Made by a program: the position numbers and the translations under genes. Shown piece after piece: positions 53,200 through 62,994 of a stretch of 64,000 bases of DNA. Source of the stretch: Dyadobacter sp. CY312. Lineage in GTDB: Bacteria > Bacteroidota > Bacteroidia > Cytophagales > Spirosomataceae. Position 1 is the first letter of the stretch, and each line of letters opens with the position of its first letter. The notes under the pieces were generated by a model. The model was given only the letters and a program-made list of their open reading frames with translations. It was not told the DNA's origin and made no database searches. The DNA lies in the NCBI RefSeq assembly GCF_021390535.1, contig NZ_JAJUXG010000001.1, forward strand, positions 248,001 through 312,000, in the 5' to 3' direction.

Positions 53200-53446
53200 A
53201 CGTATTGATTCGTAGGTGTAAGATCCGTACGTATGTTTTTAGGGAAGTCTGAATTTATGGAAATCCTTGAATTAATATATCCATAAAAGCGGGAAATCCC
53301 GTATTTATAAAAACGTTTAAACACGCTTTTGTAAATTACTGATAATCAATTACTAATCAAGAATTCGTTTTAACACGAATCTACCAAAACATTTTTTAAA
53401 TCACCATCACTTAACTGGAATTGAAAAATTCCACAACAGGAAAACT

Positions 53447-54037
53447 ATGTCCATCATACAAGAAAAAGAATCACCGGCAGAAAGAAAAGCACGAAAAATT
53501 CTGAAGAACCTTAACAGGTACAGCGATGCACTGCGGGATCCATCCGAATCTTCCCAAATCGTAATCGAAAAATGTCTCAGGAAATTTGAGAAATACGGCC
53601 CGGAAGCAATCCTCATAGGTAAGAAGGTACTAATGGCCTTCTATCAGGAGATTAGGGCCAAATATAAGGATGAAGATCTGGCCAGACCGGAAGGACAGGA
53701 GCGAACAGAGGAATTCCTGGAAAAAGTGAATAAGTGGCGACATTCCATATTTAGACTGGGATCCGAGATACTCAAATTGGAAGGTAAATTCATTGAGCTG
53801 GATCCTAAATCCCGAGTGGCAATAGAGGCAGAAGGGCTTTCAGAGGACATGATTTTTATTTCAAAATCAATGCTTGTTAAGTCCGTTTCCGCTACCTCTG
53901 AGGATCTTTTTGGAAAATACAAGTTCCACTCAATGTACTCGCTGCAATTGACCGGTGTGAGTGATAATGGTCCCGTGGAGATCACGAAAGCAGACGCAAA
54001 GCTGATATATGATTTTTTTCACAACAACAATTTGTAA
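53447..54037 (+). CDS. Hypothetical early phage protein, 196 residues
   Basis: It starts at ATG 53447 (MSIIQEKESPAERKARKILKNL). It is helical throughout, with many charged residues (SQIVIEKCLRKFEKYGPEAI, FYQEIRAKYKDEDLARPEGQERTEEFLEKVNKW); the last third is mixed. No family was recognised. Its place between the excisionase-like and membrane genes is typical of uncharacterised early phage genes. Confidence 0.6.
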   Translation: MSIIQEKESPAERKARKILKNLNRYSDALRDPSESSQIVIEKCLRKFEKYGPEAILIGKKVLMAFYQEIRAKYKDEDLARPEGQERTEEFLEKVNKWRHSIFRLGSEILKLEGKFIELDPKSRVAIEAEGLSEDMIFISKSMLVKSVSATSEDLFGKYKFHSMYSLQLTGVSDNGPVEITKADAKLIYDFFHNNNL

Positions 54038-54038
54038 G

Positions 54039-54221
54039 ATGAAAACGAAAATGACAAAATCCAGAATCTGGAATATTCTCATCAACATGGCCTTTTTGTT
54101 GGCACTCTGCAATTTTCTCATCCCCCAGAAGTTCAGCTGGCTCTGGGTGTTTATTCCACTTCTGCTTGCAATGCTAGTGGACATGTTCCTGGAAATTAAA
54201 CAGCTAATCCGCAAACCGTAA
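54039..54221 (+). CDS. Small membrane protein, 60 residues
   Basis: It starts at ATG 54039, one base after the stop of the upstream gene. Two hydrophobic segments (IWNILINMAFLLALCNFLI and WLWVFIPLLLAMLVDMFL) are joined by a short polar turn, so both ends probably lie on the same side of the inner membrane. It could be a holin-like or superinfection-exclusion protein. Neither is supported beyond topology. Confidence 0.55.
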   Translation: MKTKMTKSRIWNILINMAFLLALCNFLIPQKFSWLWVFIPLLLAMLVDMFLEIKQLIRKP

Positions 54222-54339
54222 CATCATATCGATGTTAGAATAATTTAACAACGAAAACTTCTTGTACAACAATAAACGCCATTTGGTGGCGTACAGGAAA
54301 GCTATTTCCATTTTTTCAAATCTTTTAAACAACAAAATC

Positions 54340-54840
54340 ATGATTAACATCCAATCACTGAACGAAATGTACGCTCATATGAAGAAGCAACCCCTTCTGA
54401 CTAGTGACGACTATATTCTACTGGGTAACGTTTCATACGGATCTGAAACGAGTGAAAGAATATTAACGCAAGTTGCCGTATTGGTCAAAGGTCAACAGCA
54501 AATGAAGAATATAATTGACAAATTAACTCTATTACACTCCGAATTAAAACGCTTTTCTGAATGTGTCGGGCCAGTGACCAGGAGGTCAGAAGATTATCAT
54601 ACAGATGACGTCGACAATATCATTGAAAATCCCCACGAAAACCTTCACGCTATCTCAATTTGCAGCTCAATCGTTGGAAATTTACTGCCCACTAGGGATC
54701 ATTATGTAGAGCTGACAGAGGTTTTGAATGAAATTGGTGATGAGGGTGTTCTCGATGGCTACAACCGGTTTTTTGAGCATCTATCTGCTATGTTGACGCT
54801 GCGTAGACCCTTCAATGAAATACTGGAACTATTCGACTGA
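54340..54840 (+). CDS. Hypothetical phage protein, 166 residues
   Basis: It starts at ATG 54340 (MINIQSLNEMYAHMKKQP). It is a soluble helical protein with ILTQVAVLVKGQQQMKNIIDKLTLLHSELKRFSE in its centre and an acidic middle (DYHTDDVDNIIENPHENLHA). No domain was recognised. It is the last gene before a 500-bp noncoding interval with palindromic repeats. Confidence 0.55.
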   Translation: MINIQSLNEMYAHMKKQPLLTSDDYILLGNVSYGSETSERILTQVAVLVKGQQQMKNIIDKLTLLHSELKRFSECVGPVTRRSEDYHTDDVDNIIENPHENLHAISICSSIVGNLLPTRDHYVELTEVLNEIGDEGVLDGYNRFFEHLSAMLTLRRPFNEILELFD

Positions 54841-55342
54841 TATCAACTTCATTTGACAACTTGAATAAGGGACGGTGTTCTGCCGTATCGCCTTAGAAGA
54901 AACTCCCCGAAGCGCAAGCGGCTCTGCTGGGAAGCAACCGCCCAGGAATATGGGATAACATGTGACAGCTGTCACCAGCCCGGATAGCAATATTCGGGTT
55001 GATTCTATCCACAGCCTTGCTATGATCCAAATGCTAGAACATGTTCCATGCCAAAAAAATCCATCAATAAAACCGTCGGAGACACCTTGTAAACACGCCA
55101 AGTTTGAAGGATTCCGGGATGATGAAATTGTCTATAGTAATATAACAAATTGATCAATTTCGAAAAAACACTGAAAATATAACCTGACTGAACGAAAACG
55201 ACATTTTTTGAACAATATTCAACTAAATCCGCTATCAAAATTTTGACAGAGAACACCCAAAACAGACCGAAATTGTCAAAATTTTGACACTGCGCACAAA
55301 AACACCCAATGCATAATATTATATAAATAAGCAAGCTATCTG
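54841..55342. other. Noncoding interval upstream of the RepL-like gene, 500 bp
   Basis: There is no supportable gene. The last 110 bases contain two copies of the palindrome TCAAAATTTTGA (listed separately) and AT-rich sequence, as expected for a replication or control region. Confidence 0.55.
55235..55288. repeat. Two copies of the palindrome TCAAAATTTTGA(CA)
   Basis: Copies lie at 55235-55248 and 55276-55289, about 41 bases (four helical turns) apart. The second extends to the perfect 14-mer GTCAAAATTTTGAC (55275-55288). They lie 55-110 bases upstream of the RepL-like gene, suggesting protein-binding sites for its product or an origin. Confidence 0.7.
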
Positions 55343-55819
55343 ATGAATAAATATACTAAGCCGGAAGTAAATGAAGGCGAACTTACTCCGAATCCATTCC
55401 TCAAAAATTTAGAGATTCCGATTACTGAATTTAAATCACCTAATCAGTTCACCAAAAAGGGCGACGAGTACGAACCGGTTCAGAAGAGAATAGAGTATAC
55501 ACCATTTGGGAAGATGTATTGCTCATCGGAACGGCGGCTGGCTGTAAATAAATTGTCATTACGAGCTAAGGAGCTTTTACTATGGATTATTTATGAGGTT
55601 AGCCACGGGCAGTCCTATCTGTGGATAAATCATAAAAGATTCCAAAAGGAACAGGGCATCAAATCTCTGAATACTTATAAAGGTGCTGTGAAAGAATTGG
55701 TTGACAATAAATTTCTAAGTGTTACCTCTATTGACCAAGTTTATCACATCAATCCACACTATCTATTTAAGGGAGACAGATTGAAGAAATTTAAAGATAA
55801 GGTTGTGAAAAAAAATTAA
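55343..55819 (+). CDS. RepL-like winged-helix replication protein
   Basis: A 158-residue protein whose C-terminal half (about 65-150) resembles RepL-type plasmid/phage initiators: SLRAKELLLWIIYEVSHGQSYLWI, NTYKGAVKELVDNKFLSVT and YHINPHYLFKGDRLKKF. The NP-x-x-x-F-K-G stretch is typical of that family. The N-terminal third is polar and may be disordered. The nearby twin palindromes support a role in replication initiation or its control. A generic MarR/winged-helix regulator is the alternative. Confidence 0.6.
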   Translation: MNKYTKPEVNEGELTPNPFLKNLEIPITEFKSPNQFTKKGDEYEPVQKRIEYTPFGKMYCSSERRLAVNKLSLRAKELLLWIIYEVSHGQSYLWINHKRFQKEQGIKSLNTYKGAVKELVDNKFLSVTSIDQVYHINPHYLFKGDRLKKFKDKVVKKN

Positions 55820-55891
55820 CATAATCCTTGGGAACAGAAACGTAATTAGCTCCTAGTGTTCCCAAGGACCGATGTGTAATTATTCTTAGGA

Positions 55892-58285
55892 CTATATCGC
55901 AGTAAGGAATATGTTGGCTGAGGTTAGATCAACGGCGGTCCCAGTTCGATTTGTTAAAACGATATTGATATTACCCGGGCTAGTTACATATGCTGTCAGT
56001 GGCAGCAGCCCACCTAAATCTGCGGCAAAGGCGACAGCGATAGTTTGTCCAAAGGCAACATCCGCAAATACCATTGGAGTTATCACCGTACTATTTGCGG
56101 GTACGTTCGGTGGATTGAATGCCACTATTTTCTTTTTAGGCAATAACCTATCCGTATTAACTTCTAGGGTGGTTATGTAAGGGAAGGAATTTGCCTCAAT
56201 AAATAGGTTAATCTTGCCCCCCAAATTGGTAGTAAATGCTATGCCCGTAGCATTGGTGATTAAAGAGCTCTCAGCTGCAATAGTATTTCCAACAATAGTC
56301 ACATTGTTATAAGTAAACTGATTGCTGTTTTTAAATGCTATACCCGTACTATTTTCCGATACCCTAATGTTATTGTCCTTAATATCGATAAAGCCAGAAG
56401 ACTGAGCATCGTTGTCAAAAACTATGCTTTTCATAGAATTACCAGTGATAGTTAGATTGGAACAAGATCTTATATACAGCATTCCGTTAATTCTATTATT
56501 TTTTATTTCTCCACTTAGTCTAGTTATCCCAGTCAAATATGAGGCAATGAGATCACTAACAAAAACATTTTCGTTGATGTACATAAAATTATTCTCACCG
56601 GCGACCCCAACTTTGGGTAACATTGCTCCAACGTTAATATTTCCGATGAAATAGAAGTTGTTCTGAGGGTACGGGGCTGATCTTATATCGACACTAGTTC
56701 CATCCAAATCGTTATCTTTGATATAGTTAAGAAGTGTGGCATAAGGGTACACAGTCACATTACTTTTTGTAACTTGACTGAAAATATTGCCTGTTAAATA
56801 CAAGCGCTGTAAGTGTATTCCATTCGTAGAAGTGTTGTCGAACACAAAACAAGAACCATTGATATTAGTGTTCTTGCAAGTGTTATTTTCAACGACTAAC
56901 TTTTCCAGTAATCTTACACCTACTGACTGGCCTTCGCCTATGTTAGTTACATTGGAATGGTAAATATTAGCATAGTATTTACCGGTTATTTCGTTTCCTC
57001 TTACGATTACACTTCCAGAATTGTTTATGGTTTTTATTCCAGCCAATTGAGATTTATTATAGTTTTCGCTGTAAATTTTGTTGTTTTCAATTACAAAACT
57101 ACAATTTTCTTTAAGGGTTACGGCGGTTACGATTGCATAACCGTGTAATGCCTCAGACACCGCACGATTAATGTATCGTATGGTATTATTGGTAATTAAG
57201 CCGGTTTGGGCATTCTCAATCCAAATCGAAGATTGCGGATTTGAGCATCTAAGTCTTAAACTATCAGTCTCAAATATGTTTGACTCAGCTAGTAGGTATG
57301 TTTTTACATTTAATCCAGCTGGATCTGCGACAATACCCATTCTATTAAAATTCCTCAGGTAGTTGTCGGATACGAATAGAATTGGAGAATTTGAATAAAT
57401 GCAATCGCCCACATCCGTATACCACACTCTTCCTGATGGGTCATCATCAAACTGATAATTATTCCAAACTCCATCGGAATAGACATTGAAGCTATTTCTA
57501 AACACACCAATATCTACTATTCTGCAACCCAACACGGATAGGGACCCGACCGTATCGTTAGTCTCAATTCCAGATCTGGAAATGTCTATAATTTGTGAAT
57601 TTCTTACCATTACAGAACTGCAATTGCTTAAGGATACGGCACGTCCATGAAGTTTTTGCACGCTACTATTGTCAATTGTAACATTCTTGAAGCTAGTCAC
57701 CAACATTCCATAACTGTTATTGTAAGTTCTAGCATTATAAGGAACATAGATATTTTTAAGAATGTGATCATAATCATCCTCTTCCGAATCCCTGCTTCCT
57801 AATACATTCAACTCTTTTATGACTAAATCACAATTTTCGTGTCCCTTTATTGCAAAAGCAGCAAAAGATTTTTTTGTCTTAAGTTGCCCGCCTAAACCCG
57901 ATATTGATAAACTCTTAATATTTGTATTTACAGATATGTAATTACCTTCGGAGCCTATTAATTTAATCAGAAAAAGCCCAGGAGGAATTATCAAATTCCC
58001 ACCATTTCCCGCCCAAAAAGTGAGGGCCTTCCTAAACTCTGTTGTGTCGTCGCTAACACCATCACCCTTGACATCCCACCATTTAATATTAATATCTGCG
58101 CTGATCTCTCTTGTGAAAACCCTAGTCCCTTGTTTGACAGTTATGACGCCATCATCAACAGCGGTAGATAACGGATCATGAATAAACAACCCCGATTTAT
58201 CAGCGGTCGTCACTTGAAATGCGGTAATTGTTAGATCAGGGAACGAGCGAAGATCCGAGATAGACCCGTAAGGTAAATTGGCCAT
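55892..58285 (-). CDS. Right-handed beta-helix tailspike-like protein
   Basis: A 797-residue protein with no signal peptide. Residues 65-115 form a pectate-lyase-3-type start (IKWWDVKGDGVSDDTTEFRKAL, NGGNLIIPPGLFLI), followed by some 500 residues of beta-helix turns rich in N/S/I (SSVQKLHGRAVSLSNCSSVMVRNSQ and many similar). A C-terminal beta domain (about 720-797) ends NIFLTAI. Such N-cap plus beta-helix proteins are phage receptor-binding depolymerases or surface glycan enzymes. It is transcribed against the flanking phage genes, like a moron, and lies between the replication and packaging genes. Confidence 0.8.
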   Translation of the reverse strand: MANLPYGSISDLRSFPDLTITAFQVTTADKSGLFIHDPLSTAVDDGVITVKQGTRVFTREISADINIKWWDVKGDGVSDDTTEFRKALTFWAGNGGNLIIPPGLFLIKLIGSEGNYISVNTNIKSLSISGLGGQLKTKKSFAAFAIKGHENCDLVIKELNVLGSRDSEEDDYDHILKNIYVPYNARTYNNSYGMLVTSFKNVTIDNSSVQKLHGRAVSLSNCSSVMVRNSQIIDISRSGIETNDTVGSLSVLGCRIVDIGVFRNSFNVYSDGVWNNYQFDDDPSGRVWYTDVGDCIYSNSPILFVSDNYLRNFNRMGIVADPAGLNVKTYLLAESNIFETDSLRLRCSNPQSSIWIENAQTGLITNNTIRYINRAVSEALHGYAIVTAVTLKENCSFVIENNKIYSENYNKSQLAGIKTINNSGSVIVRGNEITGKYYANIYHSNVTNIGEGQSVGVRLLEKLVVENNTCKNTNINGSCFVFDNTSTNGIHLQRLYLTGNIFSQVTKSNVTVYPYATLLNYIKDNDLDGTSVDIRSAPYPQNNFYFIGNINVGAMLPKVGVAGENNFMYINENVFVSDLIASYLTGITRLSGEIKNNRINGMLYIRSCSNLTITGNSMKSIVFDNDAQSSGFIDIKDNNIRVSENSTGIAFKNSNQFTYNNVTIVGNTIAAESSLITNATGIAFTTNLGGKINLFIEANSFPYITTLEVNTDRLLPKKKIVAFNPPNVPANSTVITPMVFADVAFGQTIAVAFAADLGGLLPLTAYVTSPGNINIVLTNRTGTAVDLTSANIFLTAI

Positions 58286-58445
58286 AAGAATTTTGTTAAT
58301 GTGAAGGATAGTAAATAATTAAAGCCAATAATATCTATAAAAAATACTAAATGAAACAATATCGTTTTAAACTCTCAAAAAACTACTGTTCAAATAGATA
58401 TTAATAAATAACATCTATAATTCAAGAAATTCAATATATAAAAAC

Positions 58446-58453
58446 TATATTTG
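58446..58453 (+). promoter_or_regulatory. -7 box upstream of the packaging genes
   Basis: TATATTTG matches TAnnTTTG and is 14 bases before the ATG at 58467 in a very AT-rich spacer. No clear -33 element was seen. Confidence 0.5.
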
Positions 58454-58466
58454 AATTTGTGAATTA

Positions 58467-58697
58467 ATGGGCCATATGTGTAAGACTAAGCAGATACTTG
58501 AAGCCATTTACCAATTAAAACCAGGTGAGCGAGCTATTATTGAAATTGAATCACTCAAAGATGCTTGCAAAGACGGTATCAAAGCAGCAATTACTTGTGT
58601 ATCCACTAAAGAAAAGAAGAGTAAGGAAGATTATTTTCGAATTATTTCGGCTGTTAAGCGACCTAATCCGAACATCATACACACTATTGAAGATTAA
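58467..58697 (+). CDS. Small hypothetical protein, 76 residues
   Basis: It starts at ATG 58467; ATG 58476 is an alternative. It is a charged soluble peptide with an ILEAIYQLKPGERAIIEIES opening and an ITCVSTKEKKSKEDYFRIISAVKR strand-helix region. It lies just before the HNH gene, and no function is recognised. Confidence 0.55.
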   Translation: MGHMCKTKQILEAIYQLKPGERAIIEIESLKDACKDGIKAAITCVSTKEKKSKEDYFRIISAVKRPNPNIIHTIED

Positions 58698-58699
58698 TA

Positions 58700-59011
58700 T
58701 TGACCACAGAAGTAAGATCAAAGTCTGAGGTACGGAGGATCCGAGACAGTCGCCAATGGCGGGACCGGGTAAGGCCTCAGCAACTGCGTGACTTTCCTTA
58801 CTGTAAGATCTGCGATGAGAAAGGTAAGTTAAAAGAAGCGGTTGAAGTTGATCATATCACAGCGCTGGAAGCCGGTGGTGATCCATTTGATCCAGAGAAC
58901 CTTCAGAGTTTATGTAAGCGCTGTCACGTGATCAAGTCTGCAGAGGAAGCTAGAACGAGAAGCTTGAAACTAAAGGGTATTCCAGGTGTATTAGGTGGAA
59001 TAGTTCAATGA
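58700..59011 (+). CDS. HNH endonuclease
   Basis: A 103-residue nuclease that starts at a TTG codon (58700-58702); no better in-frame start is seen. The zinc-binding and catalytic set is complete: Cys35-x2-Cys38, Asp51-His52 (VDHITAL), Asn67 (ENLQSLC), and Cys72-x2-Cys75-His76. HNH nucleases encoded immediately before terminase genes in HK97-like phages help the terminase cut genome ends. The terminase small subunit starts 193 bases downstream. Confidence 0.92.
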   Translation: MTTEVRSKSEVRRIRDSRQWRDRVRPQQLRDFPYCKICDEKGKLKEAVEVDHITALEAGGDPFDPENLQSLCKRCHVIKSAEEARTRSLKLKGIPGVLGGIVQ

Positions 59012-59203
59012 AAGTATCCTAAAAACAGCCGCAAACACTTCGATCATCTTGGAAATGTACAAAATACAACCAAAGGGTAGGCAGGGGGAGGGGTCAAAAG
59101 TTTAAAGGGCTTTTTATGGCAACACCCCATGCCCCCTTCTGTACATCGTGTCAAAATTGAAACTGAATTCCCCGACAGGGTAAAAATAAATGCACACTAA
59201 AAA

Positions 59204-59692
59204 ATGGGAGCGGGGAGAAAACCAAAAAACACGGACGTACTCAAAGCACAGGGAACGTTCAGGAAAGACCGTCACGGAAAAAGAATTGCCATTGACGAAT
59301 CACTTTCTAAATCACCGGTGGATTGGTTGAGCGACGAGGAAAAAGAAGTCTGGGCAAAGTGGTATGAATACCTTCAGAAAAATGAGATCCTCAAGGAAAC
59401 GGACGAGGTAGCTTTCGGTCTTTTGTGTAAGACTTTTGTAAGGGTTAAGAAGCTGACGGACGAAATGCCCGATATAAAAAAATATCTGATCATGCATACA
59501 TCAGATGTTGGTGCAAAAGTAAGTAAGAAGAATCCGCTGTATGATATCCTGGCTGATTCCGAGAAGACTCTGCTTAAACTCTTAACGGAATTTGGAATGA
59601 CTCCGGCAAGCCGTGCCAAAGTAAAAACAGCGATAGGAGAGAGAAAGAATCCATTACAAGAATTGCGCAACAGAGGTAAGAGTAATCCATGA
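59204..59692 (+). CDS. Terminase small subunit, P27 family
   Basis: A 162-residue DNA-recognition subunit of the packaging motor. The GAGRKPKNTDVLKAQGTFRKDRHGKR start and the helical body (DWLSDEEKEVWAKWYEYLQK, KKNPLYDILADSEKTLLKLLTEFGMTPASRAKV) are characteristic of P27-type subunits. Its stop overlaps the ATG of the large subunit by 4 bases. Confidence 0.92.
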   Translation: MGAGRKPKNTDVLKAQGTFRKDRHGKRIAIDESLSKSPVDWLSDEEKEVWAKWYEYLQKNEILKETDEVAFGLLCKTFVRVKKLTDEMPDIKKYLIMHTSDVGAKVSKKNPLYDILADSEKTLLKLLTEFGMTPASRAKVKTAIGERKNPLQELRNRGKSNP

Positions 59693-61404
59693 TTAACCCG
59701 CTTACAAAAGCTTATGATTATGCCACCGGCGTTGAGTCGGGAGAAATCATTGTGGGTGAATTAATCAAGGATGCAGTTAAAAGATTTAGGGATGATCTAC
59801 TAAATGCGGAAACCAAAGGATTTTATTTTGATGAGGAAGAAGCTCAGAAGGGGCTTGACTTCTTTGAAATGCTTTGTTTTACGAAGGGTAAATGGAAAGG
59901 TCGCCCGTTTTCTTTGGAGCCATGGCAATGCTTCATAGTTGCCAATATATACGGGTGGATTCGCCTTGATGATGGAAACAGAAGATTCACAGAAGTATAC
60001 ATCGAGATTCCGAAAAAAAATGGCAAAACGGAGCTGGCTGCGGGCGTAGGTCTGTTGATGTTGGTTCTGGATGATGAAAATACTCCGGAAGTTTATGCCG
60101 CTGCTGCAACCAGAGACCAGGCGAACATTTGCTTTAAGGCCGCTAAATCCATGGCCAGGCAATCGGAGTTCATCAGGCATGATCTGAGTATCAACGCCCA
60201 TAACCTTTACTGCGATTACAACGAAGGAACAATGTTGGCCGTTTCACACGATGCCGACAACACAGAAGGGAAGCACAGCAGTTGTGTACTTTTCGATGAA
60301 TACCACGTTCACAAAACAGACGATGTAAAAACCTCGCTCCGCTCCGGGATGGCAGCACGGGAACAACCTCTCTTCTTCACAATCACAACATCAGGATCCA
60401 ACAAACAGGGGCCATGTTATAAATATCGTGGCGGATGTATTGATGTATTAAAGCGGGTGTATGATCGTGATAACTTATTCACGATGATTTACACCCTTGA
60501 TGAAGGGGACAACTGGGAAGATCCGGCAATGTGGCGCAAGGCTAACCCGAACTACGGTGTTTCTGTACGCCCTCAATTTTTGCAAGAGGAATACGAGAAG
60601 GCAAAGAAAAACGGACGTGAAGAGGTTGAATTTAAAACCAAACACTTAAACCTGTGGGTTGATGCAGATGTCACCTGGATACCAAAAGAGAATTGGGTTG
60701 CTTGTGAAGATACTGAATTTATCCCTCCCCGCGGTGCTGTCTGTTTCGGAGGAATTGACCTTGGTAATAGTAGCGACATTTCCTCTTTCTCATTGTATTT
60801 CCCTGAATTCCATTATCTGAAATCTTACAACTACGTGGCAAAGGAAGCTGCTGAGTATGCAGCAAAAGGAGGTATCAGCTACCAGGACTGGATTGACGAA
60901 GGACATTTGCACGCCACCGAAGGCAAGACAACCGATTACGAATTTATTAAGAATGACATCTTCGAGTGTGCACAGATGTGGGATATCAGATTTATTGGAA
61001 TGGACCCAAATCATGGTCAGCTTTTCTTTGATCAGGTTTCCGAAGGCCTTGGCGTCAGCTGGGGAGCCCGAAAGAACCTGCAAAATGGAGAGGTGAAATG
61101 GGCAAACCATGCGAAACTGGAAAAATTCTCGCAAGCCGTTGCTGCTTTCAACTCTCCTACACGAATGTTTGAAGAAATGGTTACCAATGGCATTCTCCGA
61201 CACGACGGAAACCCTGTAACAACCTGGATGCTTGGTAATGTTGCACTTGTGACAAACCATTTAGGGCAGATCAAGCCAGCCAAAGACAAGAGTAAGGACA
61301 AGATTGATGGAATTATTGCCGCGATCATGGCAGTTGGGGAGCACTCATTGTGGCATGTGGTAGCAGACACTTATGAAATAGATGAAAATTATGGAATTTA
61401 TTAA
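59689..61404 (+). CDS. Terminase large subunit
   Basis: A 571-residue packaging ATPase/nuclease. The Walker A region is PKKNGKTE with Lys113. The Walker B region (about residues 198-205) reads CVLFDEYH with Asp203 and Glu204, and a coupling motif follows (TTSGSN). The C-terminal RNase H-like nuclease begins GGIDLGNSSDIS with Asp358 and includes the late KDKIDGIIAAIMAVG. The length is standard for HK97-type TerL. It is coupled to the small subunit by a 4-base overlap. Confidence 0.95.
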   Translation: MINPLTKAYDYATGVESGEIIVGELIKDAVKRFRDDLLNAETKGFYFDEEEAQKGLDFFEMLCFTKGKWKGRPFSLEPWQCFIVANIYGWIRLDDGNRRFTEVYIEIPKKNGKTELAAGVGLLMLVLDDENTPEVYAAAATRDQANICFKAAKSMARQSEFIRHDLSINAHNLYCDYNEGTMLAVSHDADNTEGKHSSCVLFDEYHVHKTDDVKTSLRSGMAAREQPLFFTITTSGSNKQGPCYKYRGGCIDVLKRVYDRDNLFTMIYTLDEGDNWEDPAMWRKANPNYGVSVRPQFLQEEYEKAKKNGREEVEFKTKHLNLWVDADVTWIPKENWVACEDTEFIPPRGAVCFGGIDLGNSSDISSFSLYFPEFHYLKSYNYVAKEAAEYAAKGGISYQDWIDEGHLHATEGKTTDYEFIKNDIFECAQMWDIRFIGMDPNHGQLFFDQVSEGLGVSWGARKNLQNGEVKWANHAKLEKFSQAVAAFNSPTRMFEEMVTNGILRHDGNPVTTWMLGNVALVTNHLGQIKPAKDKSKDKIDGIIAAIMAVGEHSLWHVVADTYEIDENYGIY

Positions 61405-61591
61405 AAATCAGGATCTTAAATTGACCAAAGAAGGCTTTTTTAGGCTCTTTAATGATTTTAGAAAGGAAGGGATGTCAATTCAGAAGGCATTTAACAAGGT
61501 CTCTTCGCTTTGTGATGCCAATGGATGCCAGGGCCATTATACTTCGATATCTTCATTAAAAAAAGCTATCTACACATCAGACAAAAAATAA
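61382..61591 (+). CDS. Small hypothetical protein overlapping terL
   Basis: A 69-residue ORF that starts within the last 23 bases of terL (ATG 61382; ATG 61391 also possible). It is helical and charged (LTKEGFFRLFNDFRKEGMSIQKAFNKVSSLC). Its length, position and composition suggest a real small gene, without a known family. The 100 bases after it are noncoding. Confidence 0.45.
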   Translation: MKIMEFIKNQDLKLTKEGFFRLFNDFRKEGMSIQKAFNKVSSLCDANGCQGHYTSISSLKKAIYTSDKK

Positions 61592-61689
61592 TGGATACCC
61601 GCAGTACCTAGTAATTGCATTTCATCAGTCACATTGCCGCCTTACTATCTTAACTTTATGACCTAAATAGTATTGCAAATCCCAGTATA

Positions 61690-62994
61690 TTGAGTTGGAT
61701 CAAAAACGTTTTCAGTAGAGGTGTTCTCGTACCGGAGCCATCCATTGATATTGAGCCCATTGACGAAGAAAGGTCAATTCAGGCTTCAACAATGGATACG
61801 GCTACCGTATTCCTGCAAAATTTAGGACTGGAACATTTGATTGGTAGCGTTACGGCCAACAATTCAATGGGTATTGCAACCTTTTATGGATTCGTAAAAT
61901 ACATCAGTAATCAAATTTCAAGCCTTCCGTATAATGTATACCGTTATGATGAAATTTGGACGGACCGGGATTTAACCCATCCACTTAGTTACGCATTGGA
62001 GACAAGGATGAACAGAAATATGTCTCCGTTCATTGGACGCAGAACTATGCTTATCAATGTACTCGTTCACGGTTGGAGCATTTCAGAAATTGTGAGGGAT
62101 GAAATGAGGCGTACAGAGTCAATAGTCCCTTATGCGTGTTCAGAAGTCTATCCGATATTTGACGAAAGTAGTGATAGCTATTTTTTTCATATCACAAAAA
62201 CAGGCAGGACACTATCACAGGATGATGTTATTTTTTTAAAGGATATATCATTCGATGGCAGAGAAGGCAAGTCTATAACTGAGTTTCAAAATAGTTGCTT
62301 GCGTGTAAATCTTCAAGCTATGGGGTTTACTTCCAAATTTTTTGAGAACGGGACGTTTATGGGCGGTTTTATTACTCACCCTTCTGTAAATGGCGTTAAG
62401 AAAGAAGAAGTTGCGATGGAAATTAAGAGCCGCGTGATGGCCTCGTATAGAGATGGAACCGGCGTCTCTATTTTACCAACGGGTTCGGAATACATAAAAA
62501 TCGGCCTCAATCCTGCGGACTCACGGCTATTGGAGATTTTCGACAAATCTGACAAGGACATAGCGAAGATGTTTAATCTTCCCCTTACTGTTATAGGGGA
62601 CACCACGGTTCAAAGTTCATGGGGAACGGGTGTTGAGGCGATGAATACGATTGTGACAAATTCAGTCCTTATGCCATGGGCGCGCCAGATTGAAGAAGAA
62701 GTTGATTATAAGTGTTTCAGGAAGGACGAAATTCAGGACGGTTACTTTACCGAACACAACTTTAAAGGACTACTGAGAGGTGATTTTAAATCACAATCCG
62801 AGCACATCATCAATTCTGTCAATGCCGGTACGATGACACCTAATGAGGGTAGATATTTTGATAATCTGAAACCTCTCAAAAAAGGAGGAGACGATGCATA
62901 TATGAACGGAACTATGACACCCATAGGACTGATAAAAGAAGTTAAAACAGGAGAGCAAGATGGAAAAGACGTTTCTGCCTCAGGAACTGAGTGA
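61690..62994 (+). CDS. Phage portal protein, HK97-type
   Basis: A 434-residue portal subunit that forms the ring through which DNA enters the capsid. It starts at TTG 61690 (LSWIKNVFSRG, read as Met). Family features include the AIVKYI-like YGFVKYISNQISSLPYNVY stretch (about 75-93), FFENGTFMGGFITHPS (about 218-233) and MFNLPLTVIGDTTVQSSWGTGVEAMNT (about 296-322). Its 3' end overlaps the protease gene by 35 bases. Confidence 0.93.
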   Translation: MSWIKNVFSRGVLVPEPSIDIEPIDEERSIQASTMDTATVFLQNLGLEHLIGSVTANNSMGIATFYGFVKYISNQISSLPYNVYRYDEIWTDRDLTHPLSYALETRMNRNMSPFIGRRTMLINVLVHGWSISEIVRDEMRRTESIVPYACSEVYPIFDESSDSYFFHITKTGRTLSQDDVIFLKDISFDGREGKSITEFQNSCLRVNLQAMGFTSKFFENGTFMGGFITHPSVNGVKKEEVAMEIKSRVMASYRDGTGVSILPTGSEYIKIGLNPADSRLLEIFDKSDKDIAKMFNLPLTVIGDTTVQSSWGTGVEAMNTIVTNSVLMPWARQIEEEVDYKCFRKDEIQDGYFTEHNFKGLLRGDFKSQSEHIINSVNAGTMTPNEGRYFDNLKPLKKGGDDAYMNGTMTPIGLIKEVKTGEQDGKDVSASGTE

